From Maritalea porphyrae (lineage in GTDB: Bacteria; Pseudomonadota; Alphaproteobacteria; Rhizobiales; Devosiaceae), in the NCBI RefSeq assembly GCF_030159895.1, contig NZ_BSNI01000002.1, positions 1,638,306 through 1,702,305 on the forward strand: 64,000 nt of DNA, given 5' to 3'. The position numbers and the translations under genes are program-made. The notes beneath the pieces are model-generated. The model searched no databases and was not told the DNA's origin. It saw only the letters and a program-made list of their open reading frames with translations. This document shows, piece by piece, positions 26,249-35,126 of this stretch (position 1 is the first letter of the stretch; each line of letters starts with the position of its first letter).

Positions 26249-26283
26249 CAAAAAAGGCCGCCCACAATTTGCGTGACGGCCTT
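26249..26283 (-). terminator. Rho-independent terminator of the L,D-transpeptidase gene
   Basis: AAGGCCG (26254-26260) pairs with CGGCCTT (26277-26283), with possible inner pairing CAC/GTG. On the minus strand it is followed by a T-run (complement of 26249-26255). It lies 25 bases after the transpeptidase stop and 46 bases before the moaA start, so it insulates moaA. Confidence 0.8.
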
Positions 26284-26307
26284 CAAAATTTGGTGATCTT
26301 GTAAACG

Positions 26308-26901
26308 CTAGTGACGAACGATCACTCGGGCGCCAACCTTTGTACGATTGTACAGGTCAACAATATCATTATTTGTCAGACGGATGCAGCCTGAAGAAAC
26401 GGCATGACCAATTGTCCACGGCTCAGCTGTCCCGTGAAGACGATAGATGGTGCTGCCGATGTAAAGTGCACGTGCGCCAAGAGGGTTTTTCGGCCCGCCG
26501 GGCATGTAGGCCGGCAGCCCTGGTACGCGTTTGCGCATGGCTGGTGGTGGTGTCCAACCTGGCCATTCAGCTTTGCGTGTGATGCGGTGCGTGCCTGCCC
26601 AACGGAAGCCGTCGCGACCAACACCAACGCCATATTTCATTGCGCGGCCGTTGCCCAAAACCAAATACAAGCGACGTTCGGATGTCTCAACAATAATGGT
26701 GCCAGCCTTGTACTTTGTCTCGTACGCAACTTCTTGGCGTTTGATCTTTGATCCGCCGCGCGCGCCACGTGTGACATCGTCGGTGTCGTACCATTCTTTT
26801 TTGATCGGATCATAAACCCGTTTTGCCTGTGCGGTTGTTGTCACAAATGACAACATCACTAGCGACATCAATACTGCCGCCCCAATCTTAAAAATCTTCA
26901 T
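26308..26901 (-). CDS. L,D-transpeptidase (YkuD domain)
   Basis: A 197-residue exported protein with a cleavable signal peptide (residues 1-26, ending AQA) and a YkuD catalytic domain. The active site is His156 (LHGTAEPW), His166 and Ser170-Gly171-Cys172 ([10 protein letters not shown]). Family enzymes cross-link meso-diaminopimelate residues (3-3 bonds) or attach outer-membrane proteins to peptidoglycan; which role applies here is unknown. [19 protein letters not shown] is typical of the rhizobial group. A terminator follows, and the gene stands alone. Confidence 0.92.
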   Translation of the reverse strand: MKIFKIGAAVLMSLVMLSFVTTTAQAKRVYDPIKKEWYDTDDVTRGARGGSKIKRQEVAYETKYKAGTIIVETSERRLYLVLGNGRAMKYGVGVGRDGFRWAGTHRITRKAEWPGWTPPPAMRKRVPGLPAYMPGGPKNPLGARALYIGSTIYRLHGTAEPWTIGHAVSSGCIRLTNNDIVDLYNRTKVGARVIVRH

Positions 26902-27113
26902 CTCATTTCCTCAAGCTCTAGTGCACCGGCGCACGAGCACGTCCAATAATAAGCATTCCACAATTGAGATATTATGGTTAACACATCGTTTGCGCAAACT
27001 TCAATTGTTCAGTTTATTGTACTCATTCTTATAAAATTATTGTGAAGCGGTCTGTATCACTGCTATGTGGCAGGAAAAAATTGGCTAGGACACAGACTAA
27101 AGGGCGCACATTT

Positions 27114-27812
27114 ATGAGTGACGATCTAAAAAAACAAGCCGCAAAGGCAGCGATGCAAGAAGTGCGTTCGGGGATGCGCATCGGTCTAGGCACAGGTTCC
27201 ACAGCCAAGCATTTTGTCGACTATCTCGGTGCTGAAGTGGCAAACGGATTTGAGTGCCTTTGCGTGCCGACTTCCGAAGCAACCGCGGCGCAAGCACGGT
27301 CGCTGAACATTCCGCTCACCACACTTGATGAAATTGATGCACTTGATGTCACCGTCGACGGAGCGGACGAAATCGATAGCAATCAGGTTTTGATTAAAGG
27401 TGGCGGCGGCGCTTTGTTGCGCGAAAAGATTGTAGCAGCAGCTTCTGCCAAAATGGTCGTGATTGCCGACACAAGTAAGATTGTCGACCAGCTTGGTGCT
27501 TTCCCACTGCCGATTGAAGTGAATAAATTCGGTCTTGGAGCGACGACAAACCTTGTCAAAAAGATCATGAATGACTTTAAGGCGCAGGGTGATCTTGTCT
27601 TGCGTGCCGGCAGCGACGGTCAACCATTTGAAACAGATGGCGGCCATTTTATCCTTGATGCATCTTTTGGCCGCATTTCAGATGCAAAAGCACTATCAAG
27701 TGCACTGCTGGAAGTGCCGGGCGTTGTGCAGCATGGGCTATTTATCAACCTATGTGCAGCTGCATACTTGGCAAGCCCAGAGGGCGTCGTCACAATGGGC
27801 GAAACGGTTTAA
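27114..27812 (+). CDS. rpiA: Ribose-5-phosphate isomerase A
   Basis: A 232-residue enzyme interconverting ribose 5-phosphate and ribulose 5-phosphate. Signatures are GLGTGSTAKHFV (phosphate loop), TVDGADEID with the catalytic aspartates, and KGGGGALLREKIVA with the catalytic glutamate and lysine. ATG 27114 with AAAGGG upstream is the start; the 24-residue extension from 27042 has no family match. DUF2059 and then glutathione reductase follow on the same strand, the former 13 bases away and so likely cotranscribed. Confidence 0.95.
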   Translation: MSDDLKKQAAKAAMQEVRSGMRIGLGTGSTAKHFVDYLGAEVANGFECLCVPTSEATAAQARSLNIPLTTLDEIDALDVTVDGADEIDSNQVLIKGGGGALLREKIVAAASAKMVVIADTSKIVDQLGAFPLPIEVNKFGLGATTNLVKKIMNDFKAQGDLVLRAGSDGQPFETDGGHFILDASFGRISDAKALSSALLEVPGVVQHGLFINLCAAAYLASPEGVVTMGETV

Positions 27813-27825
27813 TAGGATCAAATTG

Positions 27826-28329
27826 ATGGCTTTGATGAAACAACTCACCACTTGGATTATTGCTGCAGCGACAGCAATGGTTGTGTCTTTCAGCGCACAG
27901 GCGCAAGAAATTGGCCCTGAGCATTTGGCGTTGGCAAAAAAATACGTGCAAATGACTGACACCAGTCATCTCTATGAACGAGTGATCGTTGAAATCTCAA
28001 AAAAGGCGATGGAGTTGACTATTCAACAAAATCCAGAAATCGCAGCGTCAATTGCAACGGCTGCTAAAGACGTCGCCACTAGCTATTTTGATGGTACCAA
28101 TGAACTTCATGATAGCTTTGCCCGAATTTACGCAGCTCGCTTTTCGGTTGAAGAGCTAAATGAAATTATTGCTTTTTATGAAACACCAGTCGGCACGAAA
28201 CTCTTGGCCAACAACCAAGCCGTTGGCGCAAACTTGGAAGCAGCCGCAGGTATCTGGAAGTCAAATCTAGAAACTGAAATTGCGATTAAACTTCGCACCC
28301 TTCTCAAAGAACGGGGTTTTGACATCTAG
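27826..28329 (+). CDS. DUF2059 domain-containing exported protein
   Basis: A 167-residue protein with a signal peptide (residues 1-26, ending SAQA) and a helical DUF2059 domain (PF09832), recognisable from ARIYAARFSVEELNEIIAFYETPVGTKLL. The domain is widespread in Proteobacteria as a small periplasmic protein with no settled function. ATG 27826 has AGGA 8 bases upstream; the frame overlaps the end of rpiA if extended, which is unlikely to be real. A strong terminator follows, making rpiA-DUF2059 a two-gene unit. Confidence 0.87.
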   Translation: MALMKQLTTWIIAAATAMVVSFSAQAQEIGPEHLALAKKYVQMTDTSHLYERVIVEISKKAMELTIQQNPEIAASIATAAKDVATSYFDGTNELHDSFARIYAARFSVEELNEIIAFYETPVGTKLLANNQAVGANLEAAAGIWKSNLETEIAIKLRTLLKERGFDI

Positions 28330-28356
28330 TCAAATCGTCTCGTTCCCGAATTCGTG

Positions 28357-28387
28357 AAGCCCCGCATCTTGTTTGCGGGGCTTTTTT
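28357..28387 (+). terminator. Rho-independent terminator after the rpiA operon
   Basis: AAGCCCCGC (28357-28365) pairs perfectly with GCGGGGCTT (28375-28383) over a 9-base loop, followed by a run of Ts to 28387. It separates the rpiA-DUF2059 unit from glutathione reductase. Confidence 0.92.
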
Positions 28388-28432
28388 ATGTTCAATCCAA
28401 GCCAACAATTTTTCATTTCCCGGAGTATCTTC

Positions 28433-29818
28433 ATGTCACGTCATTTCGATTTGGTTGTTATTGGCGCAGGTTCTGGCGGCGTCCGCGCAGCTCGCATGGC
28501 CTCAACATACGGCGCGAAAGTGGCAATTATTGAAGAATACCGTTTGGGTGGGACCTGCGTAATCCGTGGTTGTGTTCCAAAGAAACTATTTGTTCTTGCA
28601 AGCCGATACCCGGAGCAATTTGAAGTCGCTCAGAGCTTTGGTTGGTCATTTGGCGAGCCAGAATTTGACTGGTCAACGCTTCTTGCGAACAAGGACAAGG
28701 AAATTGACCGCCTTGAAGGCATTTACGGTAACATTTTGGGCGGCGCGAATGTTGAAATCATCCGCGATCGCGGTGTGGTAACCGGTCCAAGCAGCGTCAA
28801 ACTCGCTAAAGCGGGCGAGGAACTCTCAGCTGAGCGCATTCTCATCGCAACAGGTGGACGTCCGTTCGTGCCAAATATTCCGGGCGCGGAAATGGGGATC
28901 ACTTCGAACGAGGCGTTTCACCTTCAAAAGCTGCCGAAGAAAATCCTCGTTAATGGTGGCGGCTACATTGCAGTAGAGTTTGCAGGCATTTTTGCGGGCT
29001 TAGGCGTTGAAACAACGCTGCTATATCGCGGCGACCAAATTTTGCGCGGCTTTGACCAAGATGTGCGCGAAATGGTGGCTCAGCAGATGAAAGATCGAGG
29101 CGTCGATATCAAACTTGGTGCAGAAATCTCGCGTATGGATCGTTGTGCATCGGGGAATATAGATGTCAGTTTCTCGTCGGGCGAAGTCACCGAATTTGGC
29201 GAGGTGATGTTTGCTACCGGCCGCATCCCAAATATTGAAGGTCTTGGTTTGGACAGTGCGGACGTTAAGCTAAACGCTGGGCGCGCTATTCATGTGGATG
29301 CATATTCACAAACCAGCTGCCCATCAATTTACGCAGTTGGCGATGTGACCAACAGAGCGAACTTGACGCCGGTCGCTATCCGAGAAGGCGCAGCATTTGT
29401 TGAAACGGTTTACAACAACAATCCAACCGCGGTCGACCATTCAATTATACCAACCGCAGTGTTCTCTGAGCCCGAAATCGGAACTGTTGGGATGACCGAG
29501 CAAGACGCCGCGAGCACCCACGACAAGGTAAATGTATATGTTTCGACATTCCGGCCGATGCAAAACACCCTTACTTCGCGTCCAGAAAAAATGATGTTCA
29601 AGCTGATCACAGATGCACAAACAGACAAGGTGCTTGGCGTACACATTGTTGGCCCTGCGTCCGGCGAAATGATCCAGATGGTAGGCATCGCCGTCTCGAT
29701 GGGCGCAACAAAAGCCGATTTTGATCGTACAATTGCGGTGCACCCAACAGCTGCTGAAGAGCTGGTGACGCTGAAGGCGCCGAGCTATGTGATCGAAAAC
29801 GGCAAGCGCGTCGAGTAG
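28433..29818 (+). CDS. gor: Glutathione-disulfide reductase
   Basis: A 461-residue FAD enzyme reducing glutathione disulfide with NADPH. The FAD motif is GAGSGGVRAAR, the redox disulfide is in GGTCVIRGCVPKK, the NADPH Rossmann motif is GGGYIAVEFAG, the second FAD contact is YAVGDV, and the catalytic His-Glu is in AVHPTAAEE. ATG 28433 follows CGGAG at 7 bases; upstream in-frame codons fall inside the terminator. It supports the glutathione-dependent formaldehyde, GST and Atm1 genes in this window. It converges on the VIT1-type gene. Confidence 0.96.
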   Translation: MSRHFDLVVIGAGSGGVRAARMASTYGAKVAIIEEYRLGGTCVIRGCVPKKLFVLASRYPEQFEVAQSFGWSFGEPEFDWSTLLANKDKEIDRLEGIYGNILGGANVEIIRDRGVVTGPSSVKLAKAGEELSAERILIATGGRPFVPNIPGAEMGITSNEAFHLQKLPKKILVNGGGYIAVEFAGIFAGLGVETTLLYRGDQILRGFDQDVREMVAQQMKDRGVDIKLGAEISRMDRCASGNIDVSFSSGEVTEFGEVMFATGRIPNIEGLGLDSADVKLNAGRAIHVDAYSQTSCPSIYAVGDVTNRANLTPVAIREGAAFVETVYNNNPTAVDHSIIPTAVFSEPEIGTVGMTEQDAASTHDKVNVYVSTFRPMQNTLTSRPEKMMFKLITDAQTDKVLGVHIVGPASGEMIQMVGIAVSMGATKADFDRTIAVHPTAAEELVTLKAPSYVIENGKRVE

Positions 29819-29823
29819 CGTTG

Positions 29824-30555
29824 TTACGCGACGCCAAATGCTGTCTTAAGCAATGCGCCGACGGCATAAGCCATGCCTGCAGCCGACATGCCAATGGCGA
29901 ATGTTTCCAATGCGCTCATGTACCAGCTTGAAGTGGACCAGAGCGATTTGGCGGCGCCGATAGCTAGAAACACAACGCCAGTCATTGCAGCTGCAAGCGC
30001 TGCGCTGGCTGGCAAGCCAAACAAATAGGGGACTAGTGGCACCGCGCCGCAAACGATGAATGCCCAAAATGTCGCGAGCGCCGCTTTCGCAGGCGAACGT
30101 TGCACCGCCGCAATGCCATATTCCTCAGCCAGCATTACTTCTAACCACATTTCTTGGTTGTTGGTCACGAGGTGGACAATTTCTTCAAGCTCTGCACCTT
30201 CAAACCCCTTGCCAGCAAAAATCTGACGCACTTCTTCGCGTTCACCTTCGGGGTGGTTTTTGATGTGTCGGATTTCCGCTGCACGAACCCGCTCATAATC
30301 ATCAATTTCTGCTTTGGTTCCCGAATAGTTGGAGGCTGCCATCGAAAAGCCGTCCGCCAGTAGGTTTGCCACGCCGAGCACCAGCACAATACCCGCGGAT
30401 AACTCAGCTCCAACTACACCAGCGACGATGGCAAATGTTGTTACAGCGCCGTCAATGCCCCCATAAATCCAATCGCGCAAATATGAAATGTTCGGGCCAG
30501 CACCCAAGCGTTTTCTGATTGCTTCATGGGTGTGCTTGTGGTCGAGATCACGCAT
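29824..30555 (-). CDS. VIT1/CCC1-family transporter
   Basis: A 243-residue membrane protein of the vacuolar iron transporter (VIT1/CCC1) family. It carries the WIYGGIDGAVTTFAIVAGVVGA first helix, the GVANLLADGFSMAASNYSGTK second helix, and a cytosolic metal-binding loop rich in Glu (residues 85-130). Three further helices follow toward the C-terminus. Relatives export Fe(II) or Mn(II). It is alone, convergent with gor, with DAHP synthase divergent from it. Metal specificity cannot be told from sequence. Confidence 0.88.
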   Translation of the reverse strand: MRDLDHKHTHEAIRKRLGAGPNISYLRDWIYGGIDGAVTTFAIVAGVVGAELSAGIVLVLGVANLLADGFSMAASNYSGTKAEIDDYERVRAAEIRHIKNHPEGEREEVRQIFAGKGFEGAELEEIVHLVTNNQEMWLEVMLAEEYGIAAVQRSPAKAALATFWAFIVCGAVPLVPYLFGLPASAALAAAMTGVVFLAIGAAKSLWSTSSWYMSALETFAIGMSAAGMAYAVGALLKTAFGVA

Positions 30556-30749
30556 ATCCGCTCCATATGGCCAATTTCAACTTCTCTTTGTCAGACAATA
30601 ACATGGCAAATATTTATAAGAATGTGGTGCAAGGTCGCTTTTAGTATAATTTTGGACGGGTTTTGCCAATCGTTACTAGTTTGCTGGACAAAAGTTTGCT
30701 AAATCCTTCGGGTTCATTAGTCGAAATAGATTTGAAAGCGAGTAGAATA

Positions 30750-32126
30750 ATGAGTAACTGGACACCTGATAGCTGGAGATCGAAAGACATCCGCCAGGTT
30801 CCGGCTTATCCAGATAAGGCGGAGCTGGCAGCTGTTGAAGAGCGCCTATCATCATTTCCGCCGCTCGTATTTGCAGGCGAAACGCGCGGACTCAAAGAGC
30901 AGCTGGCCGATGTAGCGCACGGCAAAGCATTTTTGTTGCAAGGCGGCGATTGCGCCGAAAGCTTTGCGGAACACCATGCAGATCACATCCGTGATTTTTT
31001 CCGTGTGTTCTTGCAAATGGCAGTCGTACTGACTTCTGGCGGTTCAAAACCTGTCGTAAAAGTTGGTCGAGTTGCAGGGCAATTTGCTAAACCACGTTCA
31101 TCTGACAACGAAACCATTGATGGCGTCGAGCTTCCAAGCTATCGCGGCGACATTATTAACGGCATCGACTTTGATGAGGCATCTCGAGTGCCTGATCCAA
31201 ACCGTATGTCCATGGCCTATCGTCAGTCAGCAGCGACACTAAACCTAATTCGTGCTTTCGCATCAGGTGGCTACGCTAACCTCGAGCGCACGCACGAATG
31301 GACGATGGAATTCATCAAAGACACATCTTCTTACCAGCAATATGAAGAGCTGGCGAAGAAGATCGATGACGCGATTGATTTTATGCGCGCATTGGGCATT
31401 ACGGCCGAAAATACGCCGCAACTGCGCGAAACCAAGTTCTACACGAGCCACGAAGCATTGCTTTTGGGCTACGAACAGGCGCTGACCCGTCGCGATTCGA
31501 TCACCAATGATTGGTACGCAACTTCGGGCCATATGCTGTGGATTGGTGACCGTACACGCGATCCGAGTGAAGCCCATGTTGAGTTCTTCTCGGGTATCAA
31601 AAACCCGATTGGTTTGAAATGTGGTCCATCGCTGTCTAACGACGATTTCAAGCGTTTGTTGGACAAGCTGAACCCAGAAAACGAAGCAGGTCGCCTTACA
31701 TTGATTACGCGCTTTGGCGCAGAAAAAATCAATGATGAGTTGCCACGTTTGGTCGAGCTTGTTAAAAGCGAAGGTCGTACCGTTGTTTGGTCTTGCGATC
31801 CAATGCACGGCAACACGGTCAAAGCCTCAACCGGATATAAAACACGTCCGTTTGACTCTGTGCTTTCAGAAGTGAAGAGCTTCTTTGAAGTGCATCGCCA
31901 GCTCGGCACATATGCCGGTGGCGTTCATGTGGAAATGACTGGTGCAGATGTGACCGAGTGTGTCGGTGGTTCCTCCGCAGTGACTGAGGCGGATCTTGAA
32001 AGCCGCTACCATACGCACTGCGATCCACGCCTCAATGCGTCGCAAGCGCTTGAGTTGGCATTTTTGGTTGCAGAAGAAATGCGCGACCAGCGGCCAATTC
32101 GTCCACGCAACTTGGCTGCGATCTAA
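30750..32126 (+). CDS. 3-deoxy-7-phosphoheptulonate synthase, class II (plant-type DAHP synthase)
   Basis: A 458-residue enzyme condensing phosphoenolpyruvate and erythrose 4-phosphate, the entry to aromatic amino-acid synthesis. Class II landmarks are [29 protein letters not shown], the [23 protein letters not shown]-like block (here [14 protein letters not shown]), KCGPS, and [10 protein letters not shown]; the metal cysteine lies in GGDCAES. A TATAAT at 30645-30650 probably marks the promoter, giving a leader of roughly 95 bases. ATG 30750 begins the conserved protein. A terminator follows directly. Confidence 0.94.
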   Translation: MSNWTPDSWRSKDIRQVPAYPDKAELAAVEERLSSFPPLVFAGETRGLKEQLADVAHGKAFLLQGGDCAESFAEHHADHIRDFFRVFLQMAVVLTSGGSKPVVKVGRVAGQFAKPRSSDNETIDGVELPSYRGDIINGIDFDEASRVPDPNRMSMAYRQSAATLNLIRAFASGGYANLERTHEWTMEFIKDTSSYQQYEELAKKIDDAIDFMRALGITAENTPQLRETKFYTSHEALLLGYEQALTRRDSITNDWYATSGHMLWIGDRTRDPSEAHVEFFSGIKNPIGLKCGPSLSNDDFKRLLDKLNPENEAGRLTLITRFGAEKINDELPRLVELVKSEGRTVVWSCDPMHGNTVKASTGYKTRPFDSVLSEVKSFFEVHRQLGTYAGGVHVEMTGADVTECVGGSSAVTEADLESRYHTHCDPRLNASQALELAFLVAEEMRDQRPIRPRNLAAI

Positions 32127-32155
32127 CGGGTCAATATAAAGCAAAAATTATACCG

Positions 32156-32187
32156 AACACCGCCTTAGAAATAGGGCGGTGTTTTTT
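32156..32187 (+). terminator. Rho-independent terminator after DAHP synthase
   Basis: AACACCGCC (32156-32164) pairs with GGCGGTGTT (32175-32183) over a 10-base loop, followed by T-rich sequence to 32187. Confidence 0.92.
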
Positions 32188-32286
32188 CTTGTATTATCAG
32201 TTTGTTAAGGGACTTTTAGCGCCCCCTTAACCTTAATCAACCATAAATATAACCGAGTGATTTGTTCTGCGCAGTTGGAGATAGCA

Positions 32287-33321
32287 ATGCGGCGTCTTGG
32301 TTTTGGATTGATGGTTTCAGTGGCAGCACTTGGGTGCGCAAGCCAGGCTTTGGCAGCTGATTTGGACTACCCAGAGATGCGTGGCAGCTACAATAGCTGG
32401 GACGAGTCAATGTCTCCAGATATGGAATTCGAAGCAGGTGTTCGATACTGGTATTCCATGGGCTCGCAAGATGTTGGGCTATTTGGATATTCATTTAATG
32501 CCAGCGATACTTCGCACATCGCAGAAGGCTACCTTCGTCTGAATGATCTGGCGACGAACAGTTATCTGAAGGCATATGGTGGTTACTCTGCGCTGATATC
32601 AGGTGATTATACTAACACCGCAACACCAAGCAGCGGTGCCATTATCGACGGGCGTGTAGCTTATGCTGTCGTCGATTTTGGATATCAGCCCTTGGTCTGG
32701 GAAGAAGGCGAGACAAGAACCGGTTTTGGCGGAATTGTCGGCTACCAGTATTGGAACGATTCACCTGACATGGGGCGAGCGAACTACGCAGCAATTGATA
32801 GTGCATCAGATGTCTCATGGAGTTCGACCACCGGTGAAGCGGTTTATGGTGGCGATAGTTCTGAAAACGACATTAGTATCAATGCATTGCGACTTGGCGT
32901 GTCTGGTGATGCAGACTTTGGCGCATTTAGCATTTCGGGCGAAGTCGCAGCAATTCCTTATGCAATGATAAGCGGAACGACCGCTGCCACGTTGTTTCCA
33001 ACGGTTGATGCGGGCAGTTACGTTAGCGTCCAGTCGGGGCCAACAACATTTGAAGGCGTCGGTTATGGTGCAGCTGGCGAACTCATGGTTGGAACCAAAA
33101 TGGACAACTGGAACTTCCGCGTTGGCGGACGTGCTTGGTATCTAAATGGCCGGGGCGAAGCTCGATACGAGGTCGCCACAATTACAGATGCGACGGATAC
33201 TGACACCGATTCAGTTTACGAAACAGATGGCAGTGTAACCTTGCAGGACTATGTAAGCGACATCGATGCATTCTCAATGTGGCGTTACGGCATTCTGGCC
33301 GAGATCTCTGTTGATTTTTAG
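32287..33321 (+). CDS. Outer-membrane beta-barrel protein (unknown function)
   Basis: A 344-residue exported protein with signal peptide (residues 1-23, cleavage near ALA-ADLDY). The mature part is a series of alternating aromatic/small-residue strands such as FEAGVRYWYSMG, YLKAYGGYSALISG, TGFGGIVGYQYWND and NFRVGGRAWYLNGRGE. It ends in an aromatic (ISVDF) as expected for Bam-inserted barrels. It resembles rhizobial outer-membrane barrels annotated only as hypothetical. GGAG lies 6 bases before ATG 32287. It stands alone between two terminators. Confidence 0.8.
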   Translation: MRRLGFGLMVSVAALGCASQALAADLDYPEMRGSYNSWDESMSPDMEFEAGVRYWYSMGSQDVGLFGYSFNASDTSHIAEGYLRLNDLATNSYLKAYGGYSALISGDYTNTATPSSGAIIDGRVAYAVVDFGYQPLVWEEGETRTGFGGIVGYQYWNDSPDMGRANYAAIDSASDVSWSSTTGEAVYGGDSSENDISINALRLGVSGDADFGAFSISGEVAAIPYAMISGTTAATLFPTVDAGSYVSVQSGPTTFEGVGYGAAGELMVGTKMDNWNFRVGGRAWYLNGRGEARYEVATITDATDTDTDSVYETDGSVTLQDYVSDIDAFSMWRYGILAEISVDF

Positions 33322-33346
33322 ACGAAACACAAAGCGAGAGTTTCTC

Positions 33347-33377
33347 AAAACGCGCGCCGACTAGGGGCGCGTTTTTT
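33347..33377 (+). terminator. Rho-independent terminator after the outer-membrane barrel gene
   Basis: AAAACGCGC (33347-33355) and GCGCGTTTT (33367-33375) pair over an 11-base loop, with further Ts to 33377. An alternative register pairs CGCGCC with GGCGCG inside the same region. Confidence 0.85.
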
Positions 33378-33457
33378 GTTTGCGATGGCACGCCTTGCTT
33401 ATCGACCGCTGAATCGTTACATCTAGCGCAGTTTTTGACCAGTTCTGGACCTTCTTT

Positions 33458-35122
33458 GTGACTGATAAATTGCGCATCGCGCTTGCTCAACTCAACCCCA
33501 CCGTTGGCGCGCTATCAAACAATCTTGAAAAAGGAAAAAAGGCGCTGGCCGAAGCAATTGCCGCCAAAGCCGATATCATCCTTTATCCAGAACTGTTTAT
33601 CACTGGCTACTTCCCCGAAGACCTTTTGTTCAAGCCAAAGTTTGTGGCAGACGCAATGGAAACCGCGTGCCTGTTGGCAGAAGAGACCAAGGGTCAACAC
33701 ATCGCTGCGTTAATCCCTTGCGTCTGGCGCGAAAGCGATAAGCTTTTTAATGCTGTCCTTTTGGCGCAAAATGGAAAAATTGTTGATTGGCGCGCTAAGC
33801 ATGATTTGCCCAACGACGATGTTTTTTACGAAATGCGTTATTTCGAAGCTGGCGGATTGCCCGGGCCCTTCAATATTCACGATGTGCGTATCGGCGTGCC
33901 GATCTGCGAGGATATTTGGTGGCCGGACGTTTGCGAGTGCTTGGCTGAAACCGGCGCTGAAATGCTGCTTTGTCCAAACGGTTCGCCTTACTGGCGCAAC
34001 AAGCAAGATGTGCGCATGAATGAAGTGGTGCAGCGGATTGTTGAAACAGATTTGCCTCTACTTTATCTCAATCAGGTTGGAGGCCAAGACGAACTGGTTT
34101 TTGATGGCGCCTCATTTGGATTGAATGCGGACCGTTCCTTAGCGTTCCAAGCAAAGAGCTTCGAAGAGCAATTGCTCATTTCCGATTGGGAACGTGAAGA
34201 TGAGCAGTGGGTTTGCAATGAACCGCAGGTGACCAATCTTGGTTCTGAAGACGAAGCCCCTTGGCGCGCGTGTGTTGTGGGCCTGCGTGACTATATTCAC
34301 AAAAACCACTTTAAATCAGTCGTGCTGGGTCTTTCTGGCGGCATTGATAGCGCAATAGTGGCAGCGCTCGCAGTCGATGCCTTGGGCGCTGAGAACGTAC
34401 ACTGCATCATGTTGCCCTATCGATACACATCTGAAGAAAGCCTCAAAGACGCCAAGGACTGCGCTGAACGACTTGGCGTGCGCTATGATGTTGTTTCAAT
34501 TGGCGACGCCGTTGAAGCAGCAAACGATGCGCTCTCGCCGATCTTTGAAAGTCTTGCGCCGGGCCTTGCAGAGGAGAATATTCAGTCGCGGATGCGCGGC
34601 ACATATCTTATGGGTGTGTCCAACAAACTTGGCTCGATGCTTTTGACCACCGGCAACAAATCGGAGATGGCTGTGGGTTACGCAACCATTTATGGCGACA
34701 TGAATGGCGGCTTTAATCCCATCAAAGATTTGTACAAGATGCAAGTTTATCACCTTGCTGAATGGCGCAACAACAATATGCCAGATGATTGTTTGGGGCC
34801 TAAAGGTGAGGTAATTCCAACTTCAATCATCACCAAGGCACCAAGTGCTGAATTGCGTGAAGATCAAAAAGACCAAGACAGTTTGCCGCCATATCCAATG
34901 CTAGACGCTATTCTGCAAAAGTTTGTAGAAGGTGAAGAATCTGTTGAAGAGATAATTGCCGAAGGCTTTGATGCGGAAATAGTCGCCAAAGTCCAAAAAT
35001 TGCTCTATATCGCCGAATATAAGCGTCGCCAATCAGCGCCAGGTCCAAAATTGACCGCAAAAGCGTTTGGTTTTGGCCGCAAATATCCAATCACCAACGG
35101 TTATCGAGACCAAGGGAACTAA
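33458..35122 (+). CDS. nadE: Glutamine-dependent NAD+ synthase
   Basis: A 554-residue two-domain enzyme. The N-terminal nitrilase-like amidase (residues 5-250) has its cysteine at 150 in VPICEDIWWP. The C-terminal ATP-dependent synthetase has the P-loop SGGIDSA starting at Ser293 and the TTGNKSEMAVGY loop. It makes NAD from deamido-NAD with ammonia released from glutamine. Start is a GTG at 33458. gltX follows after 4 bases, so the two are cotranscribed. nadC of the same pathway lies 21 kb away in the window. Confidence 0.96.
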   Translation: MTDKLRIALAQLNPTVGALSNNLEKGKKALAEAIAAKADIILYPELFITGYFPEDLLFKPKFVADAMETACLLAEETKGQHIAALIPCVWRESDKLFNAVLLAQNGKIVDWRAKHDLPNDDVFYEMRYFEAGGLPGPFNIHDVRIGVPICEDIWWPDVCECLAETGAEMLLCPNGSPYWRNKQDVRMNEVVQRIVETDLPLLYLNQVGGQDELVFDGASFGLNADRSLAFQAKSFEEQLLISDWEREDEQWVCNEPQVTNLGSEDEAPWRACVVGLRDYIHKNHFKSVVLGLSGGIDSAIVAALAVDALGAENVHCIMLPYRYTSEESLKDAKDCAERLGVRYDVVSIGDAVEAANDALSPIFESLAPGLAEENIQSRMRGTYLMGVSNKLGSMLLTTGNKSEMAVGYATIYGDMNGGFNPIKDLYKMQVYHLAEWRNNNMPDDCLGPKGEVIPTSIITKAPSAELREDQKDQDSLPPYPMLDAILQKFVEGEESVEEIIAEGFDAEIVAKVQKLLYIAEYKRRQSAPGPKLTAKAFGFGRKYPITNGYRDQGN

Positions 35123-35126
35123 TTCA